From NCBI RefSeq assembly GCF_028747785.1, contig NZ_CP118158.1:744001-808000 (forward strand): a stretch of DNA of 64,000 nt. Direction: 5' to 3'. The notes beneath the pieces were generated by a model that saw nothing but the letters and a program-made list of their open reading frames with translations, was not told where the DNA came from and did no database searches. The translations under genes were made by a program, and so were the position numbers. Below, piece after piece: positions 43,124 to 52,700 of the stretch (position 1 is the first letter of the stretch; each line of letters begins with the position of its first letter). Source of the stretch: Halosimplex aquaticum (GTDB lineage Archaea > Halobacteriota > Halobacteria > Halobacteriales > Haloarculaceae).

Positions 43124-44038
43124 CTACAAGTCCTCGTCCGTCCGGACCGACAGCACGGGGGCGTTCGCATGGCGCATCAGGCGCTCGGTCGTGCTGCCGA
43201 GCAGGACCCGATCGAGGCCGGTCCGGCCGTGGGTCCCCATCGCGACGAAGTCGATGGACGCGGAGTCGACGTAGTCGACGAGCGACGAGCCGGGCGACCC
43301 CTCGATTACCTCCGAGGTCGCATCGAGCCCCTCCTCGCGGGCTCGCTCGGCGATCCGCTCCGTCGCGTCCTCGCCGCTGGACACGAGCGGTTCGAGGATG
43401 TCGCCGGTCGCCGCGCCGCCGCCGCCTCCCCCGCCGGGGACCGCGGTGTCGGCGCCGCCCGCCAGCGCCATCGTGTCGACCACGTAGACGGCGTGGACGG
43501 TCGCGTCGAACGCGTCGGCGACCGCGATCCCGTGGTCGATGGCCACCTCGGCGGCGGGGCTCCCGTCGGTCGGGATCAGCACGTCGTCGTACTCGGTGGT
43601 CAGCGTCCCGTCGACGTCCCGGACGGTCACCACGGGAACCGTCGACTCGCGGACGACCTGGGCGCTGGTACTGCCGGTCACGACTCGGTCCAGACCGGTC
43701 CGCCCGTGGGTGCCCATCACGACGAGATCGATCCCTTCCTCGGCGGCGTAGTTCACGATGGTCTCCGCAGGGTCGCCGTCGACGACCGCGGTCTCGACCC
43801 GCCGGCCGGTGGCCGTTTCCGCGACCGATTCGACGGCCGTTTCGGCCTCGGACTCCAGCCGATCGACGAACTCGTCGTCGATGCCCCCCGCGTCGAACGG
43901 GCCGGCCTCTCCCTCGACGTCGACGACGCCGAGGACGTGGACGGTCGCGTCGAAGGCGTCCGCGAGCGCGACCGCGTGGGCCGCGGCGAACTCGGACGTC
44001 TCGCTACCGTCGGTGGGCACGAGGATGGACTCGTACAT
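43124..44038 (-). CDS. Universal stress protein with two UspA domains
   Basis: 304 residues. Two tandem UspA domains, each beginning (Y)ESILVPTDGS/DDVLIPTDGS and each with an ATP-binding G-x2-G-x9-G(S/T) motif: GTHGRTGLDRVVTGST and GTHGRTGLDRVLLGST. The linker between them and the first domain's VDTMALAGGADTAVPGGGGG loop are Gly-rich. Binds ATP or AMP. The upstream ATGs in the frame are rejected; MYESILV is the normal start. Confidence 0.92.
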   Translation of the reverse strand: MYESILVPTDGSETSEFAAAHAVALADAFDATVHVLGVVDVEGEAGPFDAGGIDDEFVDRLESEAETAVESVAETATGRRVETAVVDGDPAETIVNYAAEEGIDLVVMGTHGRTGLDRVVTGSTSAQVVRESTVPVVTVRDVDGTLTTEYDDVLIPTDGSPAAEVAIDHGIAVADAFDATVHAVYVVDTMALAGGADTAVPGGGGGGGAATGDILEPLVSSGEDATERIAERAREEGLDATSEVIEGSPGSSLVDYVDSASIDFVAMGTHGRTGLDRVLLGSTTERLMRHANAPVLSVRTDEDL

Positions 44039-44153
44039 AGGAACGGTAGGGGCGCGAGTCCTTTCAATGACCGGTCCCTCGGCCCCGCGGCGGTGATCCG
44101 CACGGTCGTTCCTGTCAGATATCGTTATCACGCTCCCTGTGGTAGACGATCCC

Positions 44154-44861
44154 ATGCCGATCGACGAGCCGACGCGGGAGGCATACGAGATCATGGCGGA
44201 GGAGAACGCCGACTGGAGCGACGAACCTCACCGCCGACACCTCGAATGGCCGGCGACGCGGTCGCTACTGCCAGACCTCGACGGGCTGCGACTGCTCGAA
44301 GCCGGCTGCGGCATCGGCGACTACACCGAGTACTTCCTCGAGCGAGGCGCCGAGGTGGTCGCCGTCGACGCCACGGCGGCGGCGGTCGAGCGGGCGCGCG
44401 AACGGTACGCGGACGACCCGGTGACGGTCTACCACGCGGACCTCACCGAGCCGCTGACGTTCCTCGACGAGGATTCCGTGGACCTGGTGGTCAGCCAGCT
44501 CGTCCTCGAACACATCCCGGACTGGCGACCGGTCTTCGGGGAGTTCGCCCGCGTCCTGCGCCCCGACGGGCGGTTCGTCTTCTCGACCGGCAACCCGGTC
44601 TCCGGGTGGAACGGGCCCGACGACGCCGAGGCGTACTTCGAGACCGAGAAGCTGACCCAGGACTGGGGAGAGATGCAACCGCGGAACTACCGGCGGCCGC
44701 TGGCGGAGCACCTCAACCCGCTCGCAGAGTCCGGGTTCGCGATCGAGCGGTTCCTCGAACCGACGCCCGACCCCGCCTATCGGGAGGTCGACCCGGAGAA
44801 GTACGAGCGGCTCACCACCCTGCCGCGGTGGGAGTGCGTCCGCGCACGCCTGATCGAGTAG
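44154..44861 (+). CDS. Class I SAM-dependent methyltransferase
   Basis: 235 residues. Motif I LLEAGCGIGDYTEYFL, then VVAVDATAAAVERA, and the typical motif VLRPDGRFVFSTGNP. Substrate unknown, probably a small molecule or quinone-like. A GTG five codons upstream is possible, but ATG at 44154 is preferred. A TATA-like CGTTATCACG lies about 30 bases upstream. The next gene follows after 55 bases on the same strand. Confidence 0.85.
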   Translation: MPIDEPTREAYEIMAEENADWSDEPHRRHLEWPATRSLLPDLDGLRLLEAGCGIGDYTEYFLERGAEVVAVDATAAAVERARERYADDPVTVYHADLTEPLTFLDEDSVDLVVSQLVLEHIPDWRPVFGEFARVLRPDGRFVFSTGNPVSGWNGPDDAEAYFETEKLTQDWGEMQPRNYRRPLAEHLNPLAESGFAIERFLEPTPDPAYREVDPEKYERLTTLPRWECVRARLIE

Positions 44862-44916
44862 CCGACCGCGGCGGGTTCGTCAGTGGGCTTTTCTCGATAG
44901 CGGCCGCAGGTCCGCC

Positions 44917-46125
44917 ATGCGCGTCGCCGTCTTCGGCGCCGGATACGCCGGCCTGACCCTCGCCCGCCGACTCGAATCGGAACTGCCCGAGGAAGTCGAA
45001 CTGGTCGTCGTCGACGAGGACGGCTCCCACCTCGTCCAGCACGAACTCCACCGCGTCGTGCGCCGCCCGGACCTCGTCGCGGAGATCGTCGTCGACCTCG
45101 ACGACGTGCTCGACCGGGCGACCGTCCGCGAAGCGACGGTCACCGACGTGGACACCGCGGCCGGCGTCGCGACGCTCGACGGCGGGGACGGCCAGTCCCG
45201 CCTCGACTACGACGTGGGCGCGGTCTGTCTCGGCGCCGAGACCAACTACTACGACCTCCCCGGCGTCGAGGCCCACGGAACGCCGCTCAAGCGACTCGCC
45301 GACGCCGAGCGGGTCCGCGCGGACTTCTTCGACGCCGCCGAATCCGCCGGAGCCGACGACCCCGCCCGGATCGTCGTCGGTGGCGCCGGCCTCTCGGGGG
45401 TGCAGGTCGCGGGCGAACTCGCCGCGCTCGCGAGCGACGAGGGCGCCGGGGCGTCGACCGAAGTAGTCCTCCTCGAACGGGAAGCCAGCGTCGCACCGCG
45501 ATTCCCGGAGAACTTCCAGCGGGCCGTCGCGGACGAACTCGAAACACGCGGCGTGCGCGTCGAGACCGACCGCCGCGTCGCGGGCGCGGACGGAGACGCG
45601 ATCACCTTCGCCGACGGCGAGGCGATGGCCTACGACCAGTTCGTCTGGACCGGGGGCATCCGCGGTCCGGACGCGCTGGACGGCGAGCGCCCGGTCGTCC
45701 GCAACACGCTCCGCTACGAGGACGGCACGTTCGTCGTCGGTGACGCCGCGCGCGTGGTCGACACCGACGGGGAAGCCGTGCCAGCGAGCGCGCAGGCGGC
45801 CATCCGCGAGGCCCGCGTCGCTGCCGACAACATCGCCCGCCTCGTCGAACACGAGCGCTCAGGCGACGGCGGGTTCGAGCCCCGGCTGGACGGCTACCGC
45901 TTCGACTCCGTGGGTTGGCTGGTCAGCGTGGGCGACGGCGCCGTCGCGCAGGTCGGCCCGACCGTTGTCACTGGTCGAGCGGCGAAGGCGCTGAAAACGT
46001 CGGTCGGCGCGGGCTACCTCTCCAGCGTCGGCGCCGTCGAGAACGCGGTCGACCTCGTCAGGGAAGAAGTGGGGTGGCCGGAGGGCGAGGAAGACGACGC
46101 CGCAGAACGGCGCGACGCGAACTGA
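44917..46125 (+). CDS. FAD-dependent NAD(P)H dehydrogenase-like oxidoreductase (NDH-2 type)
   Basis: 402 residues. FAD-binding GxGxxG at the start (VAVFGAGYAGLTLARRL) and a second NAD-binding Rossmann motif, RIVVGGAGLSGVQVAGEL, in the middle. The C-terminal FAD motif is FVVGDAARV. The Ala-Ala-Lys TGRAAKALK segment and a short tail without a clear membrane helix suggest a peripheral quinone reductase. Converges on the cheW gene with one base between stops. Confidence 0.85.
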   Translation: MRVAVFGAGYAGLTLARRLESELPEEVELVVVDEDGSHLVQHELHRVVRRPDLVAEIVVDLDDVLDRATVREATVTDVDTAAGVATLDGGDGQSRLDYDVGAVCLGAETNYYDLPGVEAHGTPLKRLADAERVRADFFDAAESAGADDPARIVVGGAGLSGVQVAGELAALASDEGAGASTEVVLLEREASVAPRFPENFQRAVADELETRGVRVETDRRVAGADGDAITFADGEAMAYDQFVWTGGIRGPDALDGERPVVRNTLRYEDGTFVVGDAARVVDTDGEAVPASAQAAIREARVAADNIARLVEHERSGDGGFEPRLDGYRFDSVGWLVSVGDGAVAQVGPTVVTGRAAKALKTSVGAGYLSSVGAVENAVDLVREEVGWPEGEEDDAAERRDAN

Positions 46126-46126
46126 G

Positions 46127-47194
46127 CTACCCGGTCGCTTCGTCGAGGTCGAGTTCGGGCGTCGTCCAGATGACGAACTCGCCGTCGCGGTCGACGACGC
46201 CGTTGACGTGGTCCTGGTCGACCGGCGAGGGGTTGACCTCGTCCTCGGTGATGGGCGTGACCTGATTCACGTCGTCGACGACCCAGCCGACCGCCCCCTG
46301 GTCGTCGAACTCGTCGGGGTCGAAGACGACGATGAGGTCCTTGCTCCCCTCCTCGGGGATGTCGAGCAGGACCTTCGGGTCGAGGATCGTCGTGATCTGC
46401 CCGCGCAGGTCGACGACGCCCTCGACGCAGTCGGCGGTGTTGGGCACTCGCGTCACCGTCTCGCGCTTGACGATCTCCTCGACGTACTCGATGTCGAGGC
46501 AGTACTGCTCGTCGCCGAGCGCGAACTCCAGGACGCGCGTCTCCTCGCCGGTCTGGGTCTCCGCGCCCTCGGCGCGGCCGGCCGCGCCGGGTGCGACCGG
46601 GTCGACGCCGCCGTCGTCCTCCTCGCCACCAGCGTCGCCGTCCGGCCCGTCCGCCGAACTCAGCCCCGCCTGGCGGGCCATCTCTTCGACGTCGACTTCG
46701 ACGTCGCCCACGTCCGCGCCGGGGATGTGGATCGTCCCGCCCTCGTCCGTCTCGCTCAACTCCGCGGCCGCCTCCGCCGCCGCGGCGGCCGCGGACTCCG
46801 CGTCGTCTACCTCTTCCGCGTCGTCGACCGCTTCGCCGTCCGCCGACTCGTCGTCGGCGTCAGCCGATACGTCGTCGGCTTCGGCGTCGGCGGGCTCGTC
46901 GTCCGTCGAGTCGGCGGGGTCGTCGGCCCGCGTTTCTCCGTCGTCCTCTGCGGAGTCCGCGTCGTCCGTGGGCTGGTCCTCCTCGGACGCAGCCTCCCGG
47001 TCCGCGTCGCCGCCGTCGGGAGCGGGGTCGGCGGACGCGTCGGCGTCCGGTTCGTCCGCGTCGTCGGCCTCGGCGCCGTCCGCGGACGAGTCGGCCGGCT
47101 GGTCGTCGTTCGATGCGTCGTCCTGTGGCCGGGAACCCTCTCGCATCTCGCGGATGCGGCGGGCGCGGTCCATGCGTTCGTCGTCGTCAGTCAT
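46127..47194 (-). CDS. cheW: CheW-type chemotaxis adaptor with long acidic N-terminal extension
   Basis: 355 residues. The CheW domain is at about 215-345: TRVLEFALGDEQYCLDIEYV, RVPNTADCVEGVVDLRGQIT and VVDDVNQVTPI. Normal CheW is about 150-180 residues. Here a 215-residue, Asp/Glu/Ala-rich disordered segment precedes it. CheW couples CheA to receptors. Its ATG overlaps the stop of the ParA-family gene by four bases, so the two proteins are made together. Confidence 0.9.
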   Translation of the reverse strand: MTDDDERMDRARRIREMREGSRPQDDASNDDQPADSSADGAEADDADEPDADASADPAPDGGDADREAASEEDQPTDDADSAEDDGETRADDPADSTDDEPADAEADDVSADADDESADGEAVDDAEEVDDAESAAAAAAEAAAELSETDEGGTIHIPGADVGDVEVDVEEMARQAGLSSADGPDGDAGGEEDDGGVDPVAPGAAGRAEGAETQTGEETRVLEFALGDEQYCLDIEYVEEIVKRETVTRVPNTADCVEGVVDLRGQITTILDPKVLLDIPEEGSKDLIVVFDPDEFDDQGAVGWVVDDVNQVTPITEDEVNPSPVDQDHVNGVVDRDGEFVIWTTPELDLDEATG

Positions 47195-48090
47195 GCTGTA
47201 ACCTCCGCGTAGCCGAACTGCCGGTCCAGGTCCTCCGCGATGTCGAGGAACACCTCCGTCATGTCCACCGACGGGTCGTAGGCGAACAGCGACTGCCCCG
47301 CGGAGAACGCCCGCTGGAGGGCGACCCGCTTGCGGACTTCCCAGACGGGGTCGTCCGCGAAGACCGCCTCGAACCACTCGAGCATCGTCTCGTCCTCGCC
47401 CGTCGTCTCCACGCGGTTGGCGACCACGCCCAGCGTGTCGACGGTGATGTCGGCCTGGGACTCCAGCGCCGCCATCTGGTCGATGAGGAGCTCGATGGCC
47501 CGCTCCGAGGTCGCCTCGGTCAGCGCGGGCACGAGGACGTTCCGGGTGGCGAAGATGCCGGTGTCGGTCAGCTTCCCGTAGAACGGCGGCGAGTCGACCA
47601 CGACGTAATCGTAGTCGTCCTCGACCGCCGCGAGCGCCTCGTCCAGCGTGTCGAGCGCGTGCCCGCCCGTGACCGTGTCGGGCGTGACGTTGACCGCGAG
47701 CGACGACAGCGCTTCGGGGTCGATGTCGGCGTCGCCGGCCGTCGCGCGAGCGACCAGGTCTGCGATGGTCAGCTCGCGCTCGGCCTGGAGCATGTCGATG
47801 TTGCTCGGGACCACGTCCATCTCGGGGTGGTCGACTATCAGGTCGCCGAGCCGGTCGCGCTGACTGCCGTCGGTCAGCACGTCGAACAGCGTCGGCGGCG
47901 CCGAGTCGAACTCGTCGAGCAGGCCGAGCCCCTCCGTCGCGTTACCCTGCGGGTCGAGGTCGACGAACAGCACGTCGCGGCCGCGCTCGTTGAGCGCCCC
48001 GGCGACGTTGATCGCCACGGTCGTCTTGCCGGTCCCGCCCTTCGCGTTGGTCACGCAGATGCGCGCCGGTCCTGTTCTGCTGGTCGCCAC
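47191..48090 (-). CDS. ParA/MinD-family ATPase linked to CheW
   Basis: 299 residues. Deviant Walker A KGGTGKTT at 17-24, then FVDLDPQGN and YVVVDSPP. Such ATPases position plasmids, chemosensory arrays or cell machines. No ParB gene is near; its partner is instead CheW, in a coupled overlap. I infer a GTG start at 48090 with a TATA box 26-35 bases upstream. Confidence 0.88.
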   Translation of the reverse strand: MATSRTGPARICVTNAKGGTGKTTVAINVAGALNERGRDVLFVDLDPQGNATEGLGLLDEFDSAPPTLFDVLTDGSQRDRLGDLIVDHPEMDVVPSNIDMLQAERELTIADLVARATAGDADIDPEALSSLAVNVTPDTVTGGHALDTLDEALAAVEDDYDYVVVDSPPFYGKLTDTGIFATRNVLVPALTEATSERAIELLIDQMAALESQADITVDTLGVVANRVETTGEDETMLEWFEAVFADDPVWEVRKRVALQRAFSAGQSLFAYDPSVDMTEVFLDIAEDLDRQFGYAEVTA

Positions 48091-48115
48091 GTTGTCTCGG
48101 TCTCTGCCCTACCGG

Positions 48116-48125
48116 CTTATAAAAA
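48116..48125 (-). promoter_or_regulatory. TATA box of the parA-cheW operon
   Basis: TTTTTATAAG on the minus strand, 26-35 bases before the GTG start; it decides that start. Confidence 0.65.
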
Positions 48126-48255
48126 TACGCGCCGGGCTATCAGAAGCTGAAATCGGGGGCCAGCGACCCGACGATCCGTAACTGTTCGACGGTGGCCGCC
48201 CGCGATCGAGGGTCGGCAGTTCGCCGCGCTCGCGGCCTCAAGTGGCGGGTGTGTC

Positions 48256-48273
48256 GTCAGACGGCCGTCTGAC
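48256..48273. promoter_or_regulatory. Perfect 18-bp palindrome upstream of the ArlD/E-like gene
   Basis: GTCAGACGGCCGTCTGAC. The core CAGACG-N2-CGTCTG ends about 10-12 bases before the TATA box at 48283. The same core is found upstream of the small gene at 54910. A regulator-binding site is likely. Confidence 0.6.
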
Positions 48274-48282
48274 CGAGTGGAA

Positions 48283-48292
48283 GATTTAAGCC
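48283..48292 (+). promoter_or_regulatory. TATA box of the ArlD/E-like gene
   Basis: GATTTAAGCC, 26-35 bases before the ATG at 48318. Confidence 0.6.
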
Positions 48293-48317
48293 ACCGGGTG
48301 AGAATACGGACAGTATC

Positions 48318-48848
48318 ATGACGATAAACCCCCGGGACTACGACCTCAACGAGCTGCGGGAGATGGCCCGCAAGCGCGGCGACGCCGACGTCGACGAGCG
48401 CCGAGCCGACCACGACGACCCGACCGACCCCGCCGACCCGGCCGACCCCGCGGAGATGGAGTGGGGGCCGCTCGACGAGGGCGGCGACGTGAACATGTCA
48501 GCCGGCGACTCCTTCCGCGCGGGGCTCTACCGCGAGCTCCTGCCGCTGGTCGGCGGGAGCGACGACCTCTCGAAGCCGTACCTGCGCTCGATCCCCGACA
48601 CCTACGCCGCCGAGTTCGTCGTCTTCGAGTGGCTGGAGTTCCTGCTGATGCACGCCGGCTACAAGGGCGCGGCCGACGCGCTCCACTACTACGAGTCCAT
48701 CGACTGGATCACCGAAGACGTCGAGTCACAGCTCAACGACTACCTGCTCGGCATCGACGAGAACGGGTCCAACGACGGCGTCGACCTCGACGTGGACGAC
48801 CACATGCTCAGCCTGGTCTACGTGGCCAAGCTGACGAACATGCAGTAA
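48318..48848 (+). CDS. Archaellum accessory ArlD/E-domain protein
   Basis: 176 residues. The ArlD/E (FlaD/E) domain is at about 90-155, with KPYLRSIPDTYAAEFVVFEW, LEFLLMHAGYKGAADALHYY and IDWITEDVESQLNDYLLGI. In haloarchaea ArlC/D/E proteins link the archaellum motor to the chemotaxis machinery. The N-terminal 80 residues are acidic and probably flexible. It is alone, without the motor genes, and divergent from the parA-cheW operon. A DP-repeat (DPTDPADPADPAE) is notable. Confidence 0.85.
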   Translation: MTINPRDYDLNELREMARKRGDADVDERRADHDDPTDPADPADPAEMEWGPLDEGGDVNMSAGDSFRAGLYRELLPLVGGSDDLSKPYLRSIPDTYAAEFVVFEWLEFLLMHAGYKGAADALHYYESIDWITEDVESQLNDYLLGIDENGSNDGVDLDVDDHMLSLVYVAKLTNMQ

Positions 48849-48932
48849 GCGCGGAGCGCGGCCGCCGAGTGCGGCCGAGAAGTCGTCGCGGGTACCGTCC
48901 GTCGAACTCGCCGGTCGCGGGGGTGGCCGGCG

Positions 48933-49715
48933 CTACAGTTTTGCTTCGATGTCGTCGTCGAGGTGGCTCCGGAGCAACTGGAGGAGCACCGTCGCGATGC
49001 CCGTGTCCGAGCTCCAGATGGCCGTCTCCGTGCGGACGCCGGGGAGCTCCTCGCCGCCGAGCACGCTGAGCAGGACCGTCTCACCGTCGACCGCCAGCAG
49101 GCGCCCGGCCGCATCGGCGGTCGGGTCTTCGGGGAACGGTGCGACCGTGACCGCCGAATCGGCGAACTGCTCGGTGATCGCGGGGTCGTCGCTGAACTCG
49201 CTGCAGACCCACACGTCGACTTCCTCGGCGCGCTCGCGGAGCGCGGCCGCGACCTCCTCGTCGACGAGTTCCGGGCCGCTCGCGTAGAGGACGTGCTCGC
49301 GAGCGTCGGCGACGATCTGCCGGACGCGAGCGGAGACGTTGTCCCGCCCGTGGACCGTCCAGACGCCCTCCTGGTGCTCGTCCTTGTAGTCCTCGCCCCG
49401 GCGCGCGGTCTCGAGGTAGTCGAACGCCCGCGCCTGTTCGCGCTCGAAGCGCTCGGTCAGCGTCTCCCGGGCCTCGTCGAGCGGCACCGCCCGGTACTGG
49501 ATCGGGTTGGACTGCTGGACTTCGACGAGTCCCCGCTCCTCTAAGTTCTCGGCGGCGCCGTACACCTGCGAGCGGGGCACGTCGGTCATCCGGTCGACGT
49601 CCCTGGCGGTGCCGGCGCCGAGCCGCTCCAGCGCGATGAACACCTGGGCCTCGTACTTCGAGAGCCCGAGCCGCTGGAGGGCCTCGACCGCCTCCGACTC
49701 GCCGTCGTCGGTCAT
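48933..49715 (-). CDS. TrmB-family transcription regulator
   Basis: 260 residues. N-terminal winged HTH (LQRLGLSKYEAQVFIALERL, then VPRSQVYGAAENLEERGLVE) followed by a TrmB regulatory domain. The C-terminal effector domain retains VWTVHGRDNVSARVRQIVAD and a late LLSVLGGEELPGVRTETAIW. It lacks the long sugar-binding extension of classic TrmB. It overlaps the RND exporter by four bases, at its 3' side, suggesting autoregulation of the exporter. Confidence 0.9.
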   Translation of the reverse strand: MTDDGESEAVEALQRLGLSKYEAQVFIALERLGAGTARDVDRMTDVPRSQVYGAAENLEERGLVEVQQSNPIQYRAVPLDEARETLTERFEREQARAFDYLETARRGEDYKDEHQEGVWTVHGRDNVSARVRQIVADAREHVLYASGPELVDEEVAAALRERAEEVDVWVCSEFSDDPAITEQFADSAVTVAPFPEDPTADAAGRLLAVDGETVLLSVLGGEELPGVRTETAIWSSDTGIATVLLQLLRSHLDDDIEAKL

Positions 49716-52700
49716 CGCTCGCCCCCCTCGCCGTCCACGGACGAACCGTTCCCGTCGACTGATGGGCCTTCGCCGTTCGATCGCGTCCGCTCGCCTGCAC
49801 GCTCCGGGTCGGTCGCTGCGTCCCCGTCGCTGGCGTGCTCGTCGAGCCAGGCGTGACAGACCCGTTCGAACGCCGGGACGGAGAGCTGGCCGGCCGCGAG
49901 GTGACTGCCGGCGTCCGCGAGGTCGCGGTCGGTCACCCGGTCGCCGCCGAGGACGGCCCCGGCGACGTCGGTCGTGACCGGCGCCGCGTCGGCGCCCGCG
50001 ACGGGGACCACGTGGTCCGGCAGGAGCAACTCACCGTCGAAGGTCACCGCCTCGCCGTCCGCGAGGTCGTCGGGGACCGTCACCGTGTACTCGACCTGCG
50101 CCGCGGTCTCGGCGTCGAACTCCCAGAGGACGTATACGCGCCCGTCCATCGCCACTCGCTCTATCGGCTCCGGCGTCACCTGGTCGAGCGTTATCGACCC
50201 GACCGAGGGAGCCTCGCGGAACACGACTCGACCGGAGGCCGAGGGAAGCGTGACGGTCACGCGAGTAGTCCCGCCGGGCCAGACCCGTCCGGGCGTCAGC
50301 GAGCGCGTCGCGAACGGCATCGCGTCCCCGTTCGTTTCGGCGCTCGCCGCGGGCACGGCCGCCGCGTCGGTCGCAGCCTCGCTCGGGGTCGCAGTGTCCG
50401 GGCCGTCGTCCGCGGTAGCGGCGTCGGGCGCGCCGTTCGTCGCGGCCGCGCCGGTCGCGCCCGCGGCGACTGCTCCGCTCGCGGTAGTCGCAGCGGTCGA
50501 ATCGTCCGCGGCGCCGTCCGCGCCGACAGACCCGTCAGCACCCGTTCCGTCCGCCGGCCCGTCGTCCGCGATCGGATCGGCGTTCGGTCCGTCGTCGGAG
50601 GAGTCGTCCGGGTCGAACGCGTCGGCCGGGCCGACGTGGCGGGTCCAGACCGCCAGCAGGCTCGGGAGGACGAACACGCTCGCGAGGAACGCGTAGACGA
50701 TGGTGAGCCCGGTGATGAACCCGAACTGCTGGAGCGGGGGCAGGATGGCGAACACGAGGACGCCGAACCCGCCGACGGTCGTCGCCGCGCTCCCCAGCAG
50801 AGCGCCGCCGGTTCCGGTGACGGCGGTGTGCATCGCGTCGCTGGCGCTCCCCTGCCGGTCGAGTTCCAGGCTGAACCGCTCGCTGACGTGGATGCTGTAG
50901 GCGACGCCGAGGCCGATGGTCAGGCTGGTGATCATCCCCGTCAGGAGGTTGAAGGGGATGTCGAGCAGGTACATCGTGCCGAGGATCCACGAGACGTTGA
51001 ACACGACGGGCAGCAGCGTCACCAGTCCGAGCGTCGCGCTCCCCTCGGCGACGCGGTAGACGACCATCAGGAAGACGAACGAGACGACGAGCGTGATGAT
51101 CAGGCTCTCGACGACCGTCTGCAGCAGGTCGTCCTGGACGATCTTGTCGACGATGGGGCGGCCGGTCGCGGTGACGGTCACGTCGCCGCCGGAGACGGCA
51201 GACTCGACGGCGTCCATCTGGGTCGTGACCGCGGACCCGGAGGCGCCGCCGTTCAGCGAGACGGTCAGGCGGAGTGCGCGGTAGTCGCCGCCTTCGCGGT
51301 GGATGACGCCCGCGGCTTCGTCCGGCGCCGCGTCGAACAGCGCGTCGTAGACGCCCTCGACGTTCTGGTCGGGGACGCCATCGCCGTCAGTGTCCGCCGC
51401 GGCGAAGGTGGCGTTGAACGTCTCGTTGGTCGCCGCGACCGAGCGCATCACGGTGAGCGGACTCCGCACGTCCGCCTCGTCGTTGGAGAGCCTGACCGTC
51501 ACGGGTTTGTCGGCGGCGAGGTTCCCGGTTCTGTTCACCCGCTGGAGGGCGTCGGCGGTCGCCACGTCGCCCTCGAAGAGGAACTCCGCGGCCGAGTCCT
51601 CCCGCAGGAAGTTGGCGTTGACGTACTCGAAGGTCGCCCGCATCGAGTACTCGCCCGGCTGCATGCTCTCGGGCAGGTTGTCCATCCACTCCGGGGGCTC
51701 CTCGGCGATGAAGTCCTTCTGCTGGAAGGAGGTGTCGACCTGCGTGGCGCCGTAGGCGCCGCCCGCGCTGATCAGCAGCGTGAGGACGATGACCGCCCAC
51801 GGCGCCCGCTCGGCCGCGCTCGCGCCGAGCGAGAGGACGCGGCTGAACGCGCCGCCGCCCGTCCCGAACGCTCGCTTGCGCCGGTCGAAGCCAAGCCGCT
51901 CCAGGAAGGCGTCGGCCTCGACCTTGATTGCGGGGATCAGCGCCCCGAAGACCACCAGTGCAGCCGCGATACCGATCGCGCTCACGACCCCGAACTCGCG
52001 GATCGGTCCGACGGGGCTGGTGAGGTTCGAGAGGAACCCGATGACCGTCGTCGCGGTCACGAGCACGAGCGCCGTGCCGACGCCAGCCAGCGCGATCCGC
52101 ATCGCCTCGGCGACGGACGCGTCGTCGCTCCCGTCCGACCGCGCCTCGCGCTCCTCGCGGTGGCGCATGAACACGTGGATGGCGTAGTCGATAGACAGCC
52201 CGATCAGCAGGACCGGTATCGCGACGAACAGCTGGTTGAACGCGATGTCCATCCAGCCCATGTATCCGAACGTCACCAGCAGGGTGAGCGCCAGTCCGAG
52301 GACGCCCAGGACGATGTCGAGCAGGTCGCGGTACGCGAACGTGAGCACGACGAGGACGAAGATAGCGGCGAACGGCCCCACGACGGTGAGGCTGTCCTCC
52401 ATCGACCGGTTGGTCTCGTCGGCGATGATGCCCGCGCCGAACACCATGGCGTCGTCGCCGAGTTCCTGCCGCGCGAGCTGCTGGATTGCGGTCTGGGAGG
52501 TCTGGATGCGCTCGCTCGCCGACCCGCCCGTGACCGCCGACTCCGTCGTCTGCGTGAGGACGATCATCGTCGCGTTCGCCGAGGTCGATCCCGGCTCGTA
52601 GCTCGTCGGCATCAGCGCGAACGCCTGCGCGCCGCTGTCCTGGCTCAGGACCCGCTCGACCGTCGACTCGACCGCCGACGCGTTCATCGATTCGATCTGG

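Noticed and set aside
47191..48090. Plasmid partition module (ParA)
   Set aside because: No ParB or centromere-like repeats are nearby, and the gene is coupled to cheW. A chromosomal positioning role is more likely.
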